The notes: generated by a model from the sequence alone, not told the origin. Positions 50,314 to 59,910 are shown, numbered from the stretch's first letter. The stretch is DNA of 64,000 bases from Pseudomonas chlororaphis (GCF_003731765.1 NZ_MOAL01000006.1:192563-256562); one strand, 5' to 3'. Translations and numbers: made by a program.

Positions 50314-50602
50314 GCAGAGGTCCTTGTTCGATAAATATCTGCGACTTCGCCACCTTATCGGCCGTGGTTGGCTCATCTTTAAACGCTTGTTTAACTGCCG
50401 TTGGGGCAGAAAACCATAGTTTTTCACGGGTTAATGCCGGGATAAGCGCCTGTAATGGCCTTGTTTTTGACAAGCCGAGCCAGCTCCTGCAAAGTGCGCG
50501 CCCTCTAATAAGAACCCACTTTTTATCCGGCGGCGGCCTGCTTGGCCCTCTGGCTGGACCCTGCTCCTGTGCGCCGTTTTTTATCGGCGCCGTAATGAGG
50601 TC

Positions 50603-51925
50603 ATGATGATTAATGCTGTAATTGCCGCGGTTGGCGTGATGCTGATCCTCAGCCTGTCCCGCGTGCATGTGGTGATCGCGCTGATTGTCGGCGCGCTGGT
50701 GGGCGGGTTGACCGGCGGCCTGGGTATCGAGGCCACGCTCAAGGCCTTCAACAGTGGCCTGGGTGGCGGTGCCACGGTGGCCCTGTCGTACGCCTTGCTC
50801 GGTGCGTTCGCGGTGGCCATCGCCAAGTCCGGCCTGGCCCACGCCCTGGCGGACAAGATCCTGCTGCTGGTGGACCGCCAGGACGCGACCGGCAGCGGCC
50901 AGGTCAAGTGGCTGTTGATCGGCCTGTTGTGGGTGGTGTCCATTGCTTCGCAGAACATCTTGCCGATCCACATCGCCTTTATTCCGCTGTTGGTGCCGCC
51001 GCTGCTGTATGTGCTGACCAAATTGCAGTTGGACCGGCGGCTGATCGCCTGCGTCATCACCTTCGGCCTGATCACGCCCTACATGTTCCTGCCCGTGGGC
51101 TTCGGCAACATTTTCCTCAATGAAATCCTCCTGGCCAACGTGGCCCGCAGCGGCGTCGACATCAGCCAAGTCAACGTCACCCACGCCATGGGCATACCGG
51201 CGTTGGGCATGCTCTGCGGCCTGTTGCTGGCCTTGATCAGCTACCGCAAGAAGCGCGTATACGACCTGGACCGCATCGAGAAAGTCGAGCAGGTGCAGGT
51301 GAGCTACAACCCGCGGACCCTGCTGGTGGCCGGGCTGGCGATCATTGTTGCGTTCGTCGTCCAGTTGCTGTTGGACTCGATGATCATCGGCGCCTTGTGT
51401 GGCTTTTTGCTGTTCTCGGTGTCGGGCATCGTGCGCTGGCGCGAGACCGACGACCTGTTCACTGAAGGCATGAAGATGATGGCCATGATCGGCTTCATCA
51501 TGATTGCCGCCTCGGGTTTCGCCGAGGTGATGAAAGCCACCGGCGATGTGAAAACCCTGGTGGAGACGTCGGCCAGCTGGATCGGCCACAGCAAGGGCGT
51601 GGGTGCGCTGTTGATGTTGCTGGTGGGGCTGTTGGTGACCATGGGCATCGGCTCGTCGTTTTCCACGGTGCCGATTCTGGCGGCGATCTTTGTGCCTTTG
51701 TGTGTGCAACTGGGCTTCAGCCCGCTGGCGATCGTGTGCATCGTCGGCACCGCCGGAGCCTTGGGCGATGCCGGTTCGCCGGCTTCCGACTCGACCCTGG
51801 GGCCGACCTCGGGGCTGAATATCGACGGCCAGCATCACCATATCTGGGACACCGTGGTGCCGACCTTCCTGCACTACAACCTGCCGCTGCTGGCCTTTGG
51901 CTGGGTGGCGGCCATGGTCCTCTGA
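50603..51925 (+). CDS. Na+/H+ antiporter-family transporter (PA2653-like)
   Basis: A 440-residue membrane protein with about 11 hydrophobic segments. Signature regions are LSRVHVVIALIVGALVGGLT, SIASQNILPIHIAFIPLLVP, and GIGSSFSTVPILAAIFVPLC, which I associate with the Na_H_antiporter/YuiF group and with organic-acid or amino-acid exchange. Two adjacent ATGs (50603 and 50606) are possible; GAGG at 50596 suits the second slightly better. It is divergent from tlpQ and followed by ctpM, so it may import a compound that one receptor senses. Confidence 0.8.
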   Translation: MMINAVIAAVGVMLILSLSRVHVVIALIVGALVGGLTGGLGIEATLKAFNSGLGGGATVALSYALLGAFAVAIAKSGLAHALADKILLLVDRQDATGSGQVKWLLIGLLWVVSIASQNILPIHIAFIPLLVPPLLYVLTKLQLDRRLIACVITFGLITPYMFLPVGFGNIFLNEILLANVARSGVDISQVNVTHAMGIPALGMLCGLLLALISYRKKRVYDLDRIEKVEQVQVSYNPRTLLVAGLAIIVAFVVQLLLDSMIIGALCGFLLFSVSGIVRWRETDDLFTEGMKMMAMIGFIMIAASGFAEVMKATGDVKTLVETSASWIGHSKGVGALLMLLVGLLVTMGIGSSFSTVPILAAIFVPLCVQLGFSPLAIVCIVGTAGALGDAGSPASDSTLGPTSGLNIDGQHHHIWDTVVPTFLHYNLPLLAFGWVAAMVL

Positions 51926-52088
51926 CGCCCGCTTTGGCGCCCCTCTCTATAGAAGAGGGGGTTGCCGGTGGAGGGCTTCGTCGGCAAGCCGGCCTCTACG
52001 CAAGCGCGGGGCGAGCGCTGGGCTCAACTTTTGATTCGGCCAGCCGTTAACGGCTTATCACGCCCAATAAAATCAAGAGTGACCTCCT

Positions 52089-53768
52089 ATGCGCCTAAGC
52101 CTGAAGGCCAAAGTTCTATCCCTCGCGGTACTCCCGGTTTTGCTGTTTGCGGTAGTGATCAGCCTGACCACGGTGTTCATGCTTAAAGAACAGGCGAAAA
52201 AGCAGGTCGACGAGACCCGCCAGCGCTTGATGAGTGAATCCAAGGCCACCTTGCAGGGTTACGTCGAAGTGGCCCTGAGCACCGTCAAGCCGCTGTACGA
52301 CGCGGCGGCCAGTGGCGACCAGGCGGCTCGCGCCGAGGTGGTCAAGCTGCTGTCGAACATCACCTATGGCAAGGACGGTTACTTCTTCGGCTACGACTCC
52401 GAGACCGTGCGCCTGTTCAAGGGCAACAGCCCGGATGGCGTGGGCAAGAGCTTCAAGGACAACCGAGACCCCAACGGCGTCTACGTCAACCGCGAACTGG
52501 TGCGGGTCGCCAAGGACGGCAGTCACTACGTGCAGTACAGCTCGACCCAGCCGGGCAGCGATGTGCTGGTGCCCAAGTTGGGCTACACCGAGTACCTGCC
52601 CAAGTGGGACATGGTGATCGGCTCCTCGGTGAACATCGACGGCATCGACGCCCAGGTGGCGGCGGTGGAAGCCGGGGTCAACGAGCGGATGGGAGGCATG
52701 GTGCTGAGCATTGTCGGGGTGGCGGCGGTGGTGCTGCTGGTGATTGCGGCACTGGGCATGCTGGTGGCCAACACCATCCTGCGGCCGCTGAACCTGATGA
52801 AGCTCAACCTGGACGACATCGCCGCGGGCGAGGGTGACTTGACCCGGCGCCTGGCAATTACCAGCCAGGACGAACTGGGGGACCTGGCGGGCTCGTTCAA
52901 CCGGTTTGTCGACAAAATCCACGGCCTGGTGCGGCAGATCACCGAGATGACCGGCCAGCTCACCGGCCTGGTGACCCAGGTTTCGGAGCAGGCCCAGCGT
53001 TCGGAGCAGGCCATGGAGCGCCAGCGCCACGAAACCGATCAGGTGGCCACGGCGATCAACGAGATGTCTTCGGCCGCCCAGGAAGTGGCTCGCAGTGCCC
53101 AGGGTGCAGCGGTGGCGGCGCAGAAGACCGACGAAGAAGGGCAGACCGCCAAGCGCGTGGTGGATGGCAGCATCCAGCAGATCCATGCCTTGGTCAGCGA
53201 CATTCGCAACAGCGGCACCTCGCTGGACAGCCTGCAGCAGGACGTGGCGTCGATCGTCAGCGTGCTGGATGTGATCCGTTCGATTGCCGAGCAGACCAAC
53301 CTCTTGGCCCTCAACGCAGCCATCGAAGCGGCCCGGGCCGGGGAGGCCGGGCGCGGTTTTGCCGTGGTTGCCGACGAAGTACGGGCCCTGGCCAGCCGCA
53401 CCCAGCAGAGCACCCAGGAAATCCAGGGCATGATCAATCGCCTGCAGCAGGGCACCCGGGTGGCGGTGGACGCCATGCGGCGCTCCAGCGATGCCGGCGA
53501 TGGCACTTCGGTCCAGGCCAACGAAGCGGGGGCGTCCCTGGATGCCATGGCGCAGTTGATCGGCACCATCAACTCGATGAACGCGCAGATCGCCAGCGCC
53601 GCGGAAGAACAGACCGCCGTGGCTGAAGAGATCAACCGCAGCGTGCATCAGATCGCCGTGGCGGTGGACAGTGTGGCCGATGAAACCCAGCGCGGGGCCC
53701 AGACGTCCCGCAGCCTGGCCGACCTGGGCCAGCGCCTGGGCAAGCTGGTGGGGCAATTCCGCATCTGA
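52089..53768 (+). CDS. ctpM: Methyl-accepting chemotaxis protein, sCACHE type (CtpM-like)
   Basis: A 559-residue chemoreceptor. TM1 is VLSLAVLPVLLFAVVISLTT. A periplasmic sCACHE domain of about 150 residues follows, with TYGKDGYFFGYDSETVRLFK, DPNGVYVNRELVRVA and WDMVIGSSVNIDGIDAQVAA, the sCACHE_2 pattern. TM2, HAMP and the signalling domain follow, with SIAEQTNLLALNAAIEAARA at the tip. P. aeruginosa CtpM at the same position senses malate; the same ligand here is inference. It has GACCTCC just upstream of the ATG. Confidence 0.88.
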   Translation: MRLSLKAKVLSLAVLPVLLFAVVISLTTVFMLKEQAKKQVDETRQRLMSESKATLQGYVEVALSTVKPLYDAAASGDQAARAEVVKLLSNITYGKDGYFFGYDSETVRLFKGNSPDGVGKSFKDNRDPNGVYVNRELVRVAKDGSHYVQYSSTQPGSDVLVPKLGYTEYLPKWDMVIGSSVNIDGIDAQVAAVEAGVNERMGGMVLSIVGVAAVVLLVIAALGMLVANTILRPLNLMKLNLDDIAAGEGDLTRRLAITSQDELGDLAGSFNRFVDKIHGLVRQITEMTGQLTGLVTQVSEQAQRSEQAMERQRHETDQVATAINEMSSAAQEVARSAQGAAVAAQKTDEEGQTAKRVVDGSIQQIHALVSDIRNSGTSLDSLQQDVASIVSVLDVIRSIAEQTNLLALNAAIEAARAGEAGRGFAVVADEVRALASRTQQSTQEIQGMINRLQQGTRVAVDAMRRSSDAGDGTSVQANEAGASLDAMAQLIGTINSMNAQIASAAEEQTAVAEEINRSVHQIAVAVDSVADETQRGAQTSRSLADLGQRLGKLVGQFRI

Positions 53769-53790
53769 ACCCAGGCCTGCCGCGCGGTGG

Positions 53791-55191
53791 TCAGCCGCGC
53801 GGTGCGGGTGCCGCCTGGCGGGCGATCAGTTGCGGCTCGCAGGCCGGGTCGGGCTCTGCTGCAGGCCGTTGCGTCACATCGCGCATCAACAGGCCGAAGC
53901 GCAGGTCCACCTGATCGGGGATCGGCAAATACACGGTGTGCCCGTCCCCCGGTGCCACCTCGATGGCCTCGTCTTTGACGTTCTGCAACTCACTCAGGTC
54001 GAAATGGAAGTTGCCCTTGGGGGTCATCAGTTCCATGTGATCGCCCAGGGCAAAGCGATTCTTCACCTTGACCTCGGCCAGCCGCCCCCGGCGTTCGCCG
54101 GTCAATTCACCGACAAACTGCTGGCGCTCGGAGACTGAGCTGCCGTTCTGGTAGTTCTGGTATTCGTCGTGCACGTGGCGCCGCAGGAAGCCCTCGGTGT
54201 AGCCCCGTTGCGCCAGGGATTCGAGGTCGCTCATCAGGCTGCGATCGAACTCGCGGCCGGCTGCGGCATCGTCGATGGCCCGGCGATAGACCTGGGTGGT
54301 GCGGGCGCAATAGAAGTGCGACTTGGTGCGGCCCTCGATTTTCAGCGAGTGCACGCCCATGGCGCTCAGGCGTGGCACGTGCTGCACCGCACGCAGGTCC
54401 TTGGCGTTCATGATGTAGGTGCCGTGCTCATCCTCGAAGGCGGGCATGGCCTCGTCCGGGCGATTGGCCTCGCGCAGCAGGAACACCTGGTCGGTGGGCG
54501 TGCCCAGGCCCAGGGTCGGTTCGGGTTGATAGGTCTGGACGATTTCCCCGAGGGTGTTCTCGGTGGCCGCCTCGGCCTGGTACTTCCAGCGGCAAGCGTT
54601 GGTGCAACTGCCCTGGTTGGCGTCGCGCTTGTTCATGTAGCCCGAGAGCAGGCAGCGCCCGGAATAGGCCATGCACAGGGCGCCGTGGACGAACACTTCC
54701 AGTTCCATGTCTGGCACTTGCTGGCGGATTTCGTCGATTTCCTCCAGGGACAGCTCCCGGGACAGGATCACCCGGCTGATGCCCTGTTGCTGCCAGAACT
54801 CGACGCTGGCCCAGTTCACTGTATTGGCCTGTACCGAGAGGTGGATCGGCATGGCCGGGAAGTGCCGGCGCACCAGCATGATCAGCCCCGGGTCGGACAT
54901 GATCAGCGCGTCCGGGGCCATGGCGATGACCGGCTCCAGGTCCTTGAGGAAGGTTTTCAGCTTGGCGTTGTGTGGGGCGATGTTGACCACGACGTAGAAG
55001 CGCTTGCCCTGGCCCTGGGCTTCCTGGATGCCCAGGGTCAGGTTGGCGTGATCGAATTCGTTGTTGCGCACCCGCAGGCTGTAGCGTGGCTGGCCGGCGT
55101 AAACCGCATCGGCGCCGTAGGCGAAGGCGTAGCGCATGTTTTTCAGGGTGCCGGCGGGGGCCAGCAGTTCGGGTTTGGCGAGGAGCGTCAT
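53791..55191 (-). CDS. trhP: U32 peptidase-like tRNA hydroxylation protein TrhP
   Basis: A 466-residue protein of the YegQ group, needed in E. coli for 5-hydroxyuridine at the tRNA wobble position (prephenate-dependent). It opens with KPELLAPAGTLKNMRYAFAY. The conserved cysteine cluster is GALCMAYSGRCLLSGYM followed by GSCTNACRW, which probably binds an Fe-S cluster. Length matches E. coli (453) with a few extra C-terminal residues. It lies convergent with ctpM at the same place as PA2651. Confidence 0.9.
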   Translation of the reverse strand: MTLLAKPELLAPAGTLKNMRYAFAYGADAVYAGQPRYSLRVRNNEFDHANLTLGIQEAQGQGKRFYVVVNIAPHNAKLKTFLKDLEPVIAMAPDALIMSDPGLIMLVRRHFPAMPIHLSVQANTVNWASVEFWQQQGISRVILSRELSLEEIDEIRQQVPDMELEVFVHGALCMAYSGRCLLSGYMNKRDANQGSCTNACRWKYQAEAATENTLGEIVQTYQPEPTLGLGTPTDQVFLLREANRPDEAMPAFEDEHGTYIMNAKDLRAVQHVPRLSAMGVHSLKIEGRTKSHFYCARTTQVYRRAIDDAAAGREFDRSLMSDLESLAQRGYTEGFLRRHVHDEYQNYQNGSSVSERQQFVGELTGERRGRLAEVKVKNRFALGDHMELMTPKGNFHFDLSELQNVKDEAIEVAPGDGHTVYLPIPDQVDLRFGLLMRDVTQRPAAEPDPACEPQLIARQAAPAPRG

Positions 55192-55350
55192 GGGGCTGTC
55201 GGTCGCAAAAGGTCGCGAGGGTAAGGCAGGCGCTGGCGGGGTTTATTGATCTGGGTCTAAGGCTGCGCAAGAAACTACGGCACTCGGCGCGGGCGCCGAG
55301 GACTAACGCTCAGGACGCTGAACATCTGCGTTGACTGACATGGATTGGAT

Positions 55351-56412
55351 ATGAACCAACAGAACCTGCAACACAAAAGCCTGCTCGTCTTGCTGACGCT
55401 GGTGACGATCGCGTTTATCTGGATTCTCTTGCCGTTTTACGGTGCAGTGTTCTGGGCGGTGATCCTCGGGATTGTCTTTGCACCCTTGCAGCGTCGCCTG
55501 CAACTCAAGTTCGGCTGGCCGCGCAACCTCACCTCGTTGTGCACCCTGAGTTTGTGCCTGGTGATGGCGATTTTGCCGGTGATCATCACCAGCGCCTTGC
55601 TGGTGCAAGAGGGGGCGACGCTGTACCAGAACATTGAAAGCGGCAAGCTGGACATTGCCGCCTATGTGGCCCAGTTCAAGCACAGCCTGCCGCCGTATTT
55701 CCAACACTTGCTGGATCGCTTTGGCATGGGCGAACTGGAGGGGCTGCGGGAGAAAATCGTCAAGAGCGCCATGCAAGGCAGCCAGTTCTTTGCCAGCCAG
55801 GCCTTCAGTTTCGGCCAGGGCACCTTCGAGTTTGTGGTGAGCGTGTTCATCATGCTCTACCTGCTGTTTTTCCTGCTGCGCGATGGCCCGGAGCTGGCGC
55901 GCAAGATCCGCACGGCGGTGCCGTTGGCAGAGCATCAGAAGCGTCGCCTGCAGCTCAAATTCAACCGCGTGGTGCGGGCCACGGTGAAAGGCAACGTGCT
56001 GGTGGCCGTGACCCAGGGCGCCCTCGGCGGCTTGATTTTCTGGTTCCTGGACATCCCCAGCGCCTTGCTCTGGGCGGTGCTGATGGCGTTCCTGTCGCTA
56101 TTACCGGCCGTGGGTGCGGGCATTGTCTGGGGCCCGGTGGCCGCGTACTTCCTGCTTAGCGGAGCGATCTGGCAAGGGGTGGTGCTGGGGCTGTTCGGGG
56201 TGTTCGTGATTGGCCTGGTGGACAACGTGTTGCGGCCGATCCTGGTGGGCAAGGACACCAAGATGCCGGACTACCTGATCCTGATCTCGACCCTGGGCGG
56301 CCTGGCGATATTCGGCCTCAACGGGTTCGTCATCGGGCCGTTGATTGCCGCATTGTTCATGTCGAGTTGGGCGCTGTTTGTGGAAACCCGGCCGCGGGTG
56401 CAGCTGCCTTAG
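55351..56412 (+). CDS. AI-2E/PerM-family permease
   Basis: A 353-residue membrane protein with about eight hydrophobic segments. Early helices are LLVLLTLVTIAFIWILLPFY and AVFWAVILGIVFAPLQ, and the typical C-terminal FGVFVIGLVDNVLRPILVGK and LGGLAIFGLNGFVIGPLIA mark the family. A few members export autoinducer-2 or act as Na+/H+ or lipid transporters; the substrate here is unknown. The ATG at 55351 is chosen; TTG at 55345 is two codons upstream. Confidence 0.88.
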   Translation: MNQQNLQHKSLLVLLTLVTIAFIWILLPFYGAVFWAVILGIVFAPLQRRLQLKFGWPRNLTSLCTLSLCLVMAILPVIITSALLVQEGATLYQNIESGKLDIAAYVAQFKHSLPPYFQHLLDRFGMGELEGLREKIVKSAMQGSQFFASQAFSFGQGTFEFVVSVFIMLYLLFFLLRDGPELARKIRTAVPLAEHQKRRLQLKFNRVVRATVKGNVLVAVTQGALGGLIFWFLDIPSALLWAVLMAFLSLLPAVGAGIVWGPVAAYFLLSGAIWQGVVLGLFGVFVIGLVDNVLRPILVGKDTKMPDYLILISTLGGLAIFGLNGFVIGPLIAALFMSSWALFVETRPRVQLP

Positions 56413-56591
56413 GCGTGGGCGGCGAGCGTGGGCCACTGTTGTGACAGGGCCTGGGCAGCGGGCAGGGAGGCGAGGGGGCCGCTTACGGGCTCGCCGTCCT
56501 GCATCAGATACCAGCAGGCCAGCACGCCGCGAGCCCTGAGGGATGCGGGAACCGCGCTGCCGATAACGGACATGATCTGAACTGTGGGCAT
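56409..56591 (-). CDS. Small hypothetical protein (60 residues)
   Basis: A 60-residue protein beginning MPTVQIMSVIGSAVPASLRA with the core GVLACWYLMQDGEPVSGPLA. GGAGG lies 5-6 nt before the ATG, one of the best ribosome binding sites in the window, which is the main evidence that it is a gene. Its stop overlaps the end of the convergent permease gene by 4 bp. I recall similar short proteins in Pseudomonas; no function is known. Confidence 0.65.
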   Translation of the reverse strand: MPTVQIMSVIGSAVPASLRARGVLACWYLMQDGEPVSGPLASLPAAQALSQQWPTLAAHA

Positions 56592-56701
56592 AAGGACCTC
56601 CGATACGTGGTGGAGCTACCTTACAAAGCGCGCAGTGTTACGAAAAATCACCTGGCTCAATAGTGGTTATTGAAAATTGCTAACGGACGCGGGGGCCGCC
56701 T

Positions 56702-56896
56702 TCAGTCCACCACCTGGTCGAGCATGTGCAGCACTTCCTGTTCGCTGAGCAGGCCCTTGCGCACCAGGTTCTCGGCCAGCAGGGAGAGAAACTTGGCATT
56801 GCGATGGCCTTCCAGGTGCTTGAGTTCGGTCAGCGCGCCATAGACTTTGCTGGAGGTGCAGAGTCCGGCGATGCGGTGAGGGTTTTGCGTCGGCAT
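56702..56896 (-). CDS. Small hypothetical protein (64 residues)
   Basis: A 64-residue helical, charged protein: SSKVYGALTELKHLEGHRNA, AENLVRKGLLSEQEVLHML, ending DQVVD. AAGGACG lies about 8 nt before the ATG. The C-terminal part looks like a short helical hairpin that could mediate dimerisation. No family recognised, and it is transcribed separately from the 56409 gene by about 110 bp. Confidence 0.65.
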   Translation of the reverse strand: MPTQNPHRIAGLCTSSKVYGALTELKHLEGHRNAKFLSLLAENLVRKGLLSEQEVLHMLDQVVD

Positions 56897-57087
56897 AAAG
56901 GGCGTCCTTGTTGTTATGGGTCATTGGAACGACGGACAGGTCCGATCTTGCGGGCCTGCAATGACATCAATATGACGGTCCGATGGCTGAGGCCATCGAG
57001 GGACCGGTCGCCAATTGTCAGGCAAATACCGTTCCAGGCCTGGCCCTGGTGTGGACGGTCAAGACTTAAGGATGATGGCCAAATGCA

Positions 57088-57117
57088 ACAAGCCCCGCTG
57101 GTGAGGGCGGGGCTTGT
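57088..57117 (-). terminator. Likely terminator of the PVY-repeat gene
   Basis: ACAAGCCCCGC (57088-57098) pairs with GCGGGGCTTGT (57107-57117) with an 8-nt loop, 17 nt after the stop of the minus-strand gene; a short T-containing segment follows. Confidence 0.7.
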
Positions 57118-57133
57118 GGGTGTGATCAGCCTG

Positions 57134-57487
57134 TTACCAGCGCGGGCCACGGTCGTAATGACGTGGCGGACCGTAGTAACCCGGAGGCGGGCCGTAGTAG
57201 ACCGGGGCGGGGCGGTAATACACCGGCGCCGATTCCACATACACCGGTTGTGGCTGGTAGTAGACCGGCGGTGGCGCGGCGTACACCGGCTGTGGCTGGA
57301 CGTACACCGGTTGTTGCTGCACGTAGACCGGGCGTTCCTGGCCGGCGATCACCGAGCCCACCACGGCAGCACCGACAACAGCACCCAATACGGCGGGTCC
57401 GGCCCAGCCACCGCCGTGGGCAGACGCCTGGCCTGCGACAGCGAGTGCACCAATGAGCAAGGCTATCTTGGGGAGTTTGGAAATCAT
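57134..57487 (-). CDS. Exported Tyr/Pro-repeat protein
   Basis: A 117-residue protein. A signal peptide (LPKIALLIGALAVAGQASA) leads to a glycine-zipper-like stretch (AGPAVLGAVVGAAVVGSVIA). A region of about 60 residues follows with a 7-9 residue repeat of the type QQPVYVQPQPVYAAPPPVYY. The tail is PPRHYDRGPRW. It is low complexity, so composition rather than ancestry could explain similarity to other such proteins. It is probably anchored in an envelope membrane through the glycine zipper. GAGGAAC lies before the ATG at 57487. Confidence 0.75.
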   Translation of the reverse strand: MISKLPKIALLIGALAVAGQASAHGGGWAGPAVLGAVVGAAVVGSVIAGQERPVYVQQQPVYVQPQPVYAAPPPVYYQPQPVYVESAPVYYRPAPVYYGPPPGYYGPPRHYDRGPRW

Positions 57488-57741
57488 GAGCGTTCCTCGA
57501 TTCAACCCCAGCGCTTGTTGCCTGCAGCAGGCTCAAGGACTGTCGTGGGGGATACTTCTAAGACAGTGGTTTTTTGAAAAACTGCGAAGCCGCAGGGTAA
57601 ATATTGTGTAAGGTCTGTACCGGCTTCTTTACCCAGTTCCCTGGCGGGTAAAGCGCCCTTGGCTACGGGTCATCATGATCAGGCAGAACCGGTCGGGCCG
57701 GTTAATCCGTCCATCCGAAAGTGCGGTGTAAGGAGATAACG

Positions 57742-58563
57742 ATGCAAATGAACCCCAACAAAGACACTCAGTTGTGCATGTCCTTGTCAGGGCGTCCGGG
57801 GAACTTCGGTTTGCGCTTTCACAACCACCTGTATGAGCAGTTGGGGCTGAACTTCTATTACAAGGCGTTCAGCAGCCAGGATTTGCCTGGCGCCATCGGC
57901 GGGATTCGTGCCCTGGGCATTCGCGGCTGTGGCGTGTCGATGCCCTTCAAGGAGGCGAGCATTGAACTGGTGGACGAACTGGATGCATCGGCCCGGGCCA
58001 TTGCGTCGATCAACACCATCGTCAACACCCAGGGCCACCTCAAGGCCTACAACACCGATTACATTGCTATCGCCCAATTGCTCAAGAGCCACGAGGTGCC
58101 GAAGGACTCGAGCTTTGTTTTGCGTGGCAGCGGCGGCATGGCCAAGGCCGTGGCCAGCGCCTTGCGTGATGGCGGCTACGCCAACGGCATGATTGTGGCG
58201 CGTAACGAGGCGGCCGGGCGTGGCTTGGCCAATGCCCTGGGTTATGAGTGGCAGGCCGAGCTTGGGGATGTGTGCGCGCAGATGCTGATCAATGTCACGC
58301 CGATCGGCATGGCGGGTGGGGCTGAGGCCGAGCAGTTGGCCTTCTCCGCAGAGGCGATTGGCGCTGCCGATACGTTGTTCGACGTGGTTGCGGTGCCCCC
58401 TGAAACCCCGCTGATTCTGCGCGGCCGGGCTGAGGGCAAAAAGGTCATCACCGGCCTGGAAGTGATCGCCATCCAGGCCCTGGAGCAGTTTGTGCTTTAC
58501 ACCGGGGTGCGCCCCAGTGAGGAGCAGTTCCAGAACGCTGTGGCCTTCGCCCGGGCCGGGTAG
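57742..58563 (+). CDS. Shikimate dehydrogenase-like protein
   Basis: A 273-residue AroE-family protein. The N-terminal substrate domain has the catalytic Lys in VSMPFKEASIELVDELD and the Asp in LKAYNTDYIAI. The NADP-binding domain has VLRGSGGMAKAVASALRDGG and IVARNEAAGRGLA. Since true AroE usually lies elsewhere in Pseudomonas genomes, this is likely a paralogue of the HI0607/RifI-like type with a different or unknown substrate. AAGGAGAT lies 6 nt before the ATG at 57742. Confidence 0.88.
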   Translation: MQMNPNKDTQLCMSLSGRPGNFGLRFHNHLYEQLGLNFYYKAFSSQDLPGAIGGIRALGIRGCGVSMPFKEASIELVDELDASARAIASINTIVNTQGHLKAYNTDYIAIAQLLKSHEVPKDSSFVLRGSGGMAKAVASALRDGGYANGMIVARNEAAGRGLANALGYEWQAELGDVCAQMLINVTPIGMAGGAEAEQLAFSAEAIGAADTLFDVVAVPPETPLILRGRAEGKKVITGLEVIAIQALEQFVLYTGVRPSEEQFQNAVAFARAG

Positions 58564-58620
58564 GGCGCTGCGTCGGCGCAGCCAACGGGTGTCGTACCCG
58601 TGGCTGCGCCCAACGAGGGT

Positions 58621-59271
58621 TCAGCCTTCGAGTTGCGCCAGGCGCTCTTCGAGGGCAGCAATCCGCGCTTCCAACTCTTCGATACGCTCCACCGAGAACG
58701 CGCCGCCAGTGCTGCGCTCCACCGGGTTGTGCCGGGCCGCGAGGATCGCCTCGATGTCCGCCGGGTCACCCAGGGCGTGGGTGTAGCGGTCTTCCCGCTG
58801 GCCGGCCTGACGCGGGATCAGCAGCGCCAGGTCGCGGGCAATCAGGCGCTCGAGTTGGTGTACCACTTGTTCGGCGTCTTCGAAGTCATGCATGCGGCCG
58901 CTGCGGGTCAGCAATTCATTCACCGTCTGCGGGCCGCGCAGGAACAGCAGGCCGGTAAGGATCATCTGCGCCGGCACCAGCTCCAGGGCCTTGTCCAGCC
59001 GGTGTTCCCAGCGGTCGGCGCGGCTGCCCATGACCAGGCGGGTAAACCCTTGGCTTTCCAGGGCGCGCAGGCTTTGCCCGACCTGGCCCTGGGTCAGGTT
59101 CATCACGGGCTCGCGACTGGTCTTCTGGTTGCAGGCCAGGACCAGGGCGTTGAGGGTCAGGGGATAGGTTTCCGGGCTGGTGGCCTGCTTTTCGATCAAG
59201 GCGCCGAGGATGCGGATCTCGGTGCTGTTGAGTCGCAGTGCTTCGCTGGAGGTGTCGTGCTCGCTGCTCAT
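58621..59271 (-). CDS. yceH: YceH-family (UPF0502/DUF480) protein
   Basis: A 216-residue protein with two winged-helix-like domains and a C-terminal coiled coil. The signature is LNSTEIRILGALIEKQATSP, PETYPLTLNALVLACNQKTS and REPVMNLTQGQVGQSLRAL. The last 30 residues (VERIEELEARIAALEERLAQ) are the coiled coil. The family role is unknown, though it is widely conserved in gammaproteobacteria. A single gene, divergent from the DUF1993 gene. Confidence 0.92.
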   Translation of the reverse strand: MSSEHDTSSEALRLNSTEIRILGALIEKQATSPETYPLTLNALVLACNQKTSREPVMNLTQGQVGQSLRALESQGFTRLVMGSRADRWEHRLDKALELVPAQMILTGLLFLRGPQTVNELLTRSGRMHDFEDAEQVVHQLERLIARDLALLIPRQAGQREDRYTHALGDPADIEAILAARHNPVERSTGGAFSVERIEELEARIAALEERLAQLEG

Positions 59272-59400
59272 CGCGCTTTCCCTATGCTGTGGAAGGCGCC
59301 TAGCCTAATCCTTGCGGGATAAAAGACAAGCCGCGCGCTGCCTCGGGCTGGGGCTATAATCGCCCCTCGCTGTATTTCTGCCATCTATGTCGAGACTGTC

Positions 59401-59910
59401 ATGACTATTTCCCTGTACGCCGCTTCTGTTCCTGTCTTCAAGCAAATGCTCAATGCCTTGAGCGACGTTCTGAACAAGGCCGAAGCCCACGCCACGGCGA
59501 AGAGCATCGACCCCAACGCTTTGCTACAGGCCCGTCTGTTCCCGGACATGTTCCCGCTGGTGCGCCAGGTGCAGATCGCTGTGGACTTTGCCAAGGGCGT
59601 GTCGGCGCGCCTGGCTGAAGTCGAGTTGCCGAAATACGACGACAGCGAAACCACCTTCGCTGACTTGCAGGCGCTGATCGCCAAGGTCCTGGCCTTTATC
59701 GACGGCATCCAGCCGGAGCAGATCGATGGCAAGGAAGGCATCGAAATCGTTACCCGTCCGGGCACTCCTAAAGAGAAGCGCTTCAGTGGCCAGAGCTACC
59801 TGCTGACCTACGGCCTGCCGCAGTTCTTCTTCCACGTGACCACCACCTATGCCTTGCTGCGCCACAACGGTGTGGAAGTGGGCAAGCGCGACTACATGGG
59901 CGCGTTCTAA
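59401..59910 (+). CDS. DUF1993-family protein
   Basis: A 169-residue protein with the DinB-like helical fold typical of DUF1993: SLYAASVPVFKQMLNALSDV, LLQARLFPDMFPLVRQVQIA and a C-terminal PQFFFHVTTTYALLRHNGVE. Conserved His and Asp residues may bind metal. Function unknown. It ends at a strong terminator and is followed by the convergent sstT. Confidence 0.88.
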   Translation: MTISLYAASVPVFKQMLNALSDVLNKAEAHATAKSIDPNALLQARLFPDMFPLVRQVQIAVDFAKGVSARLAEVELPKYDDSETTFADLQALIAKVLAFIDGIQPEQIDGKEGIEIVTRPGTPKEKRFSGQSYLLTYGLPQFFFHVTTTYALLRHNGVEVGKRDYMGAF

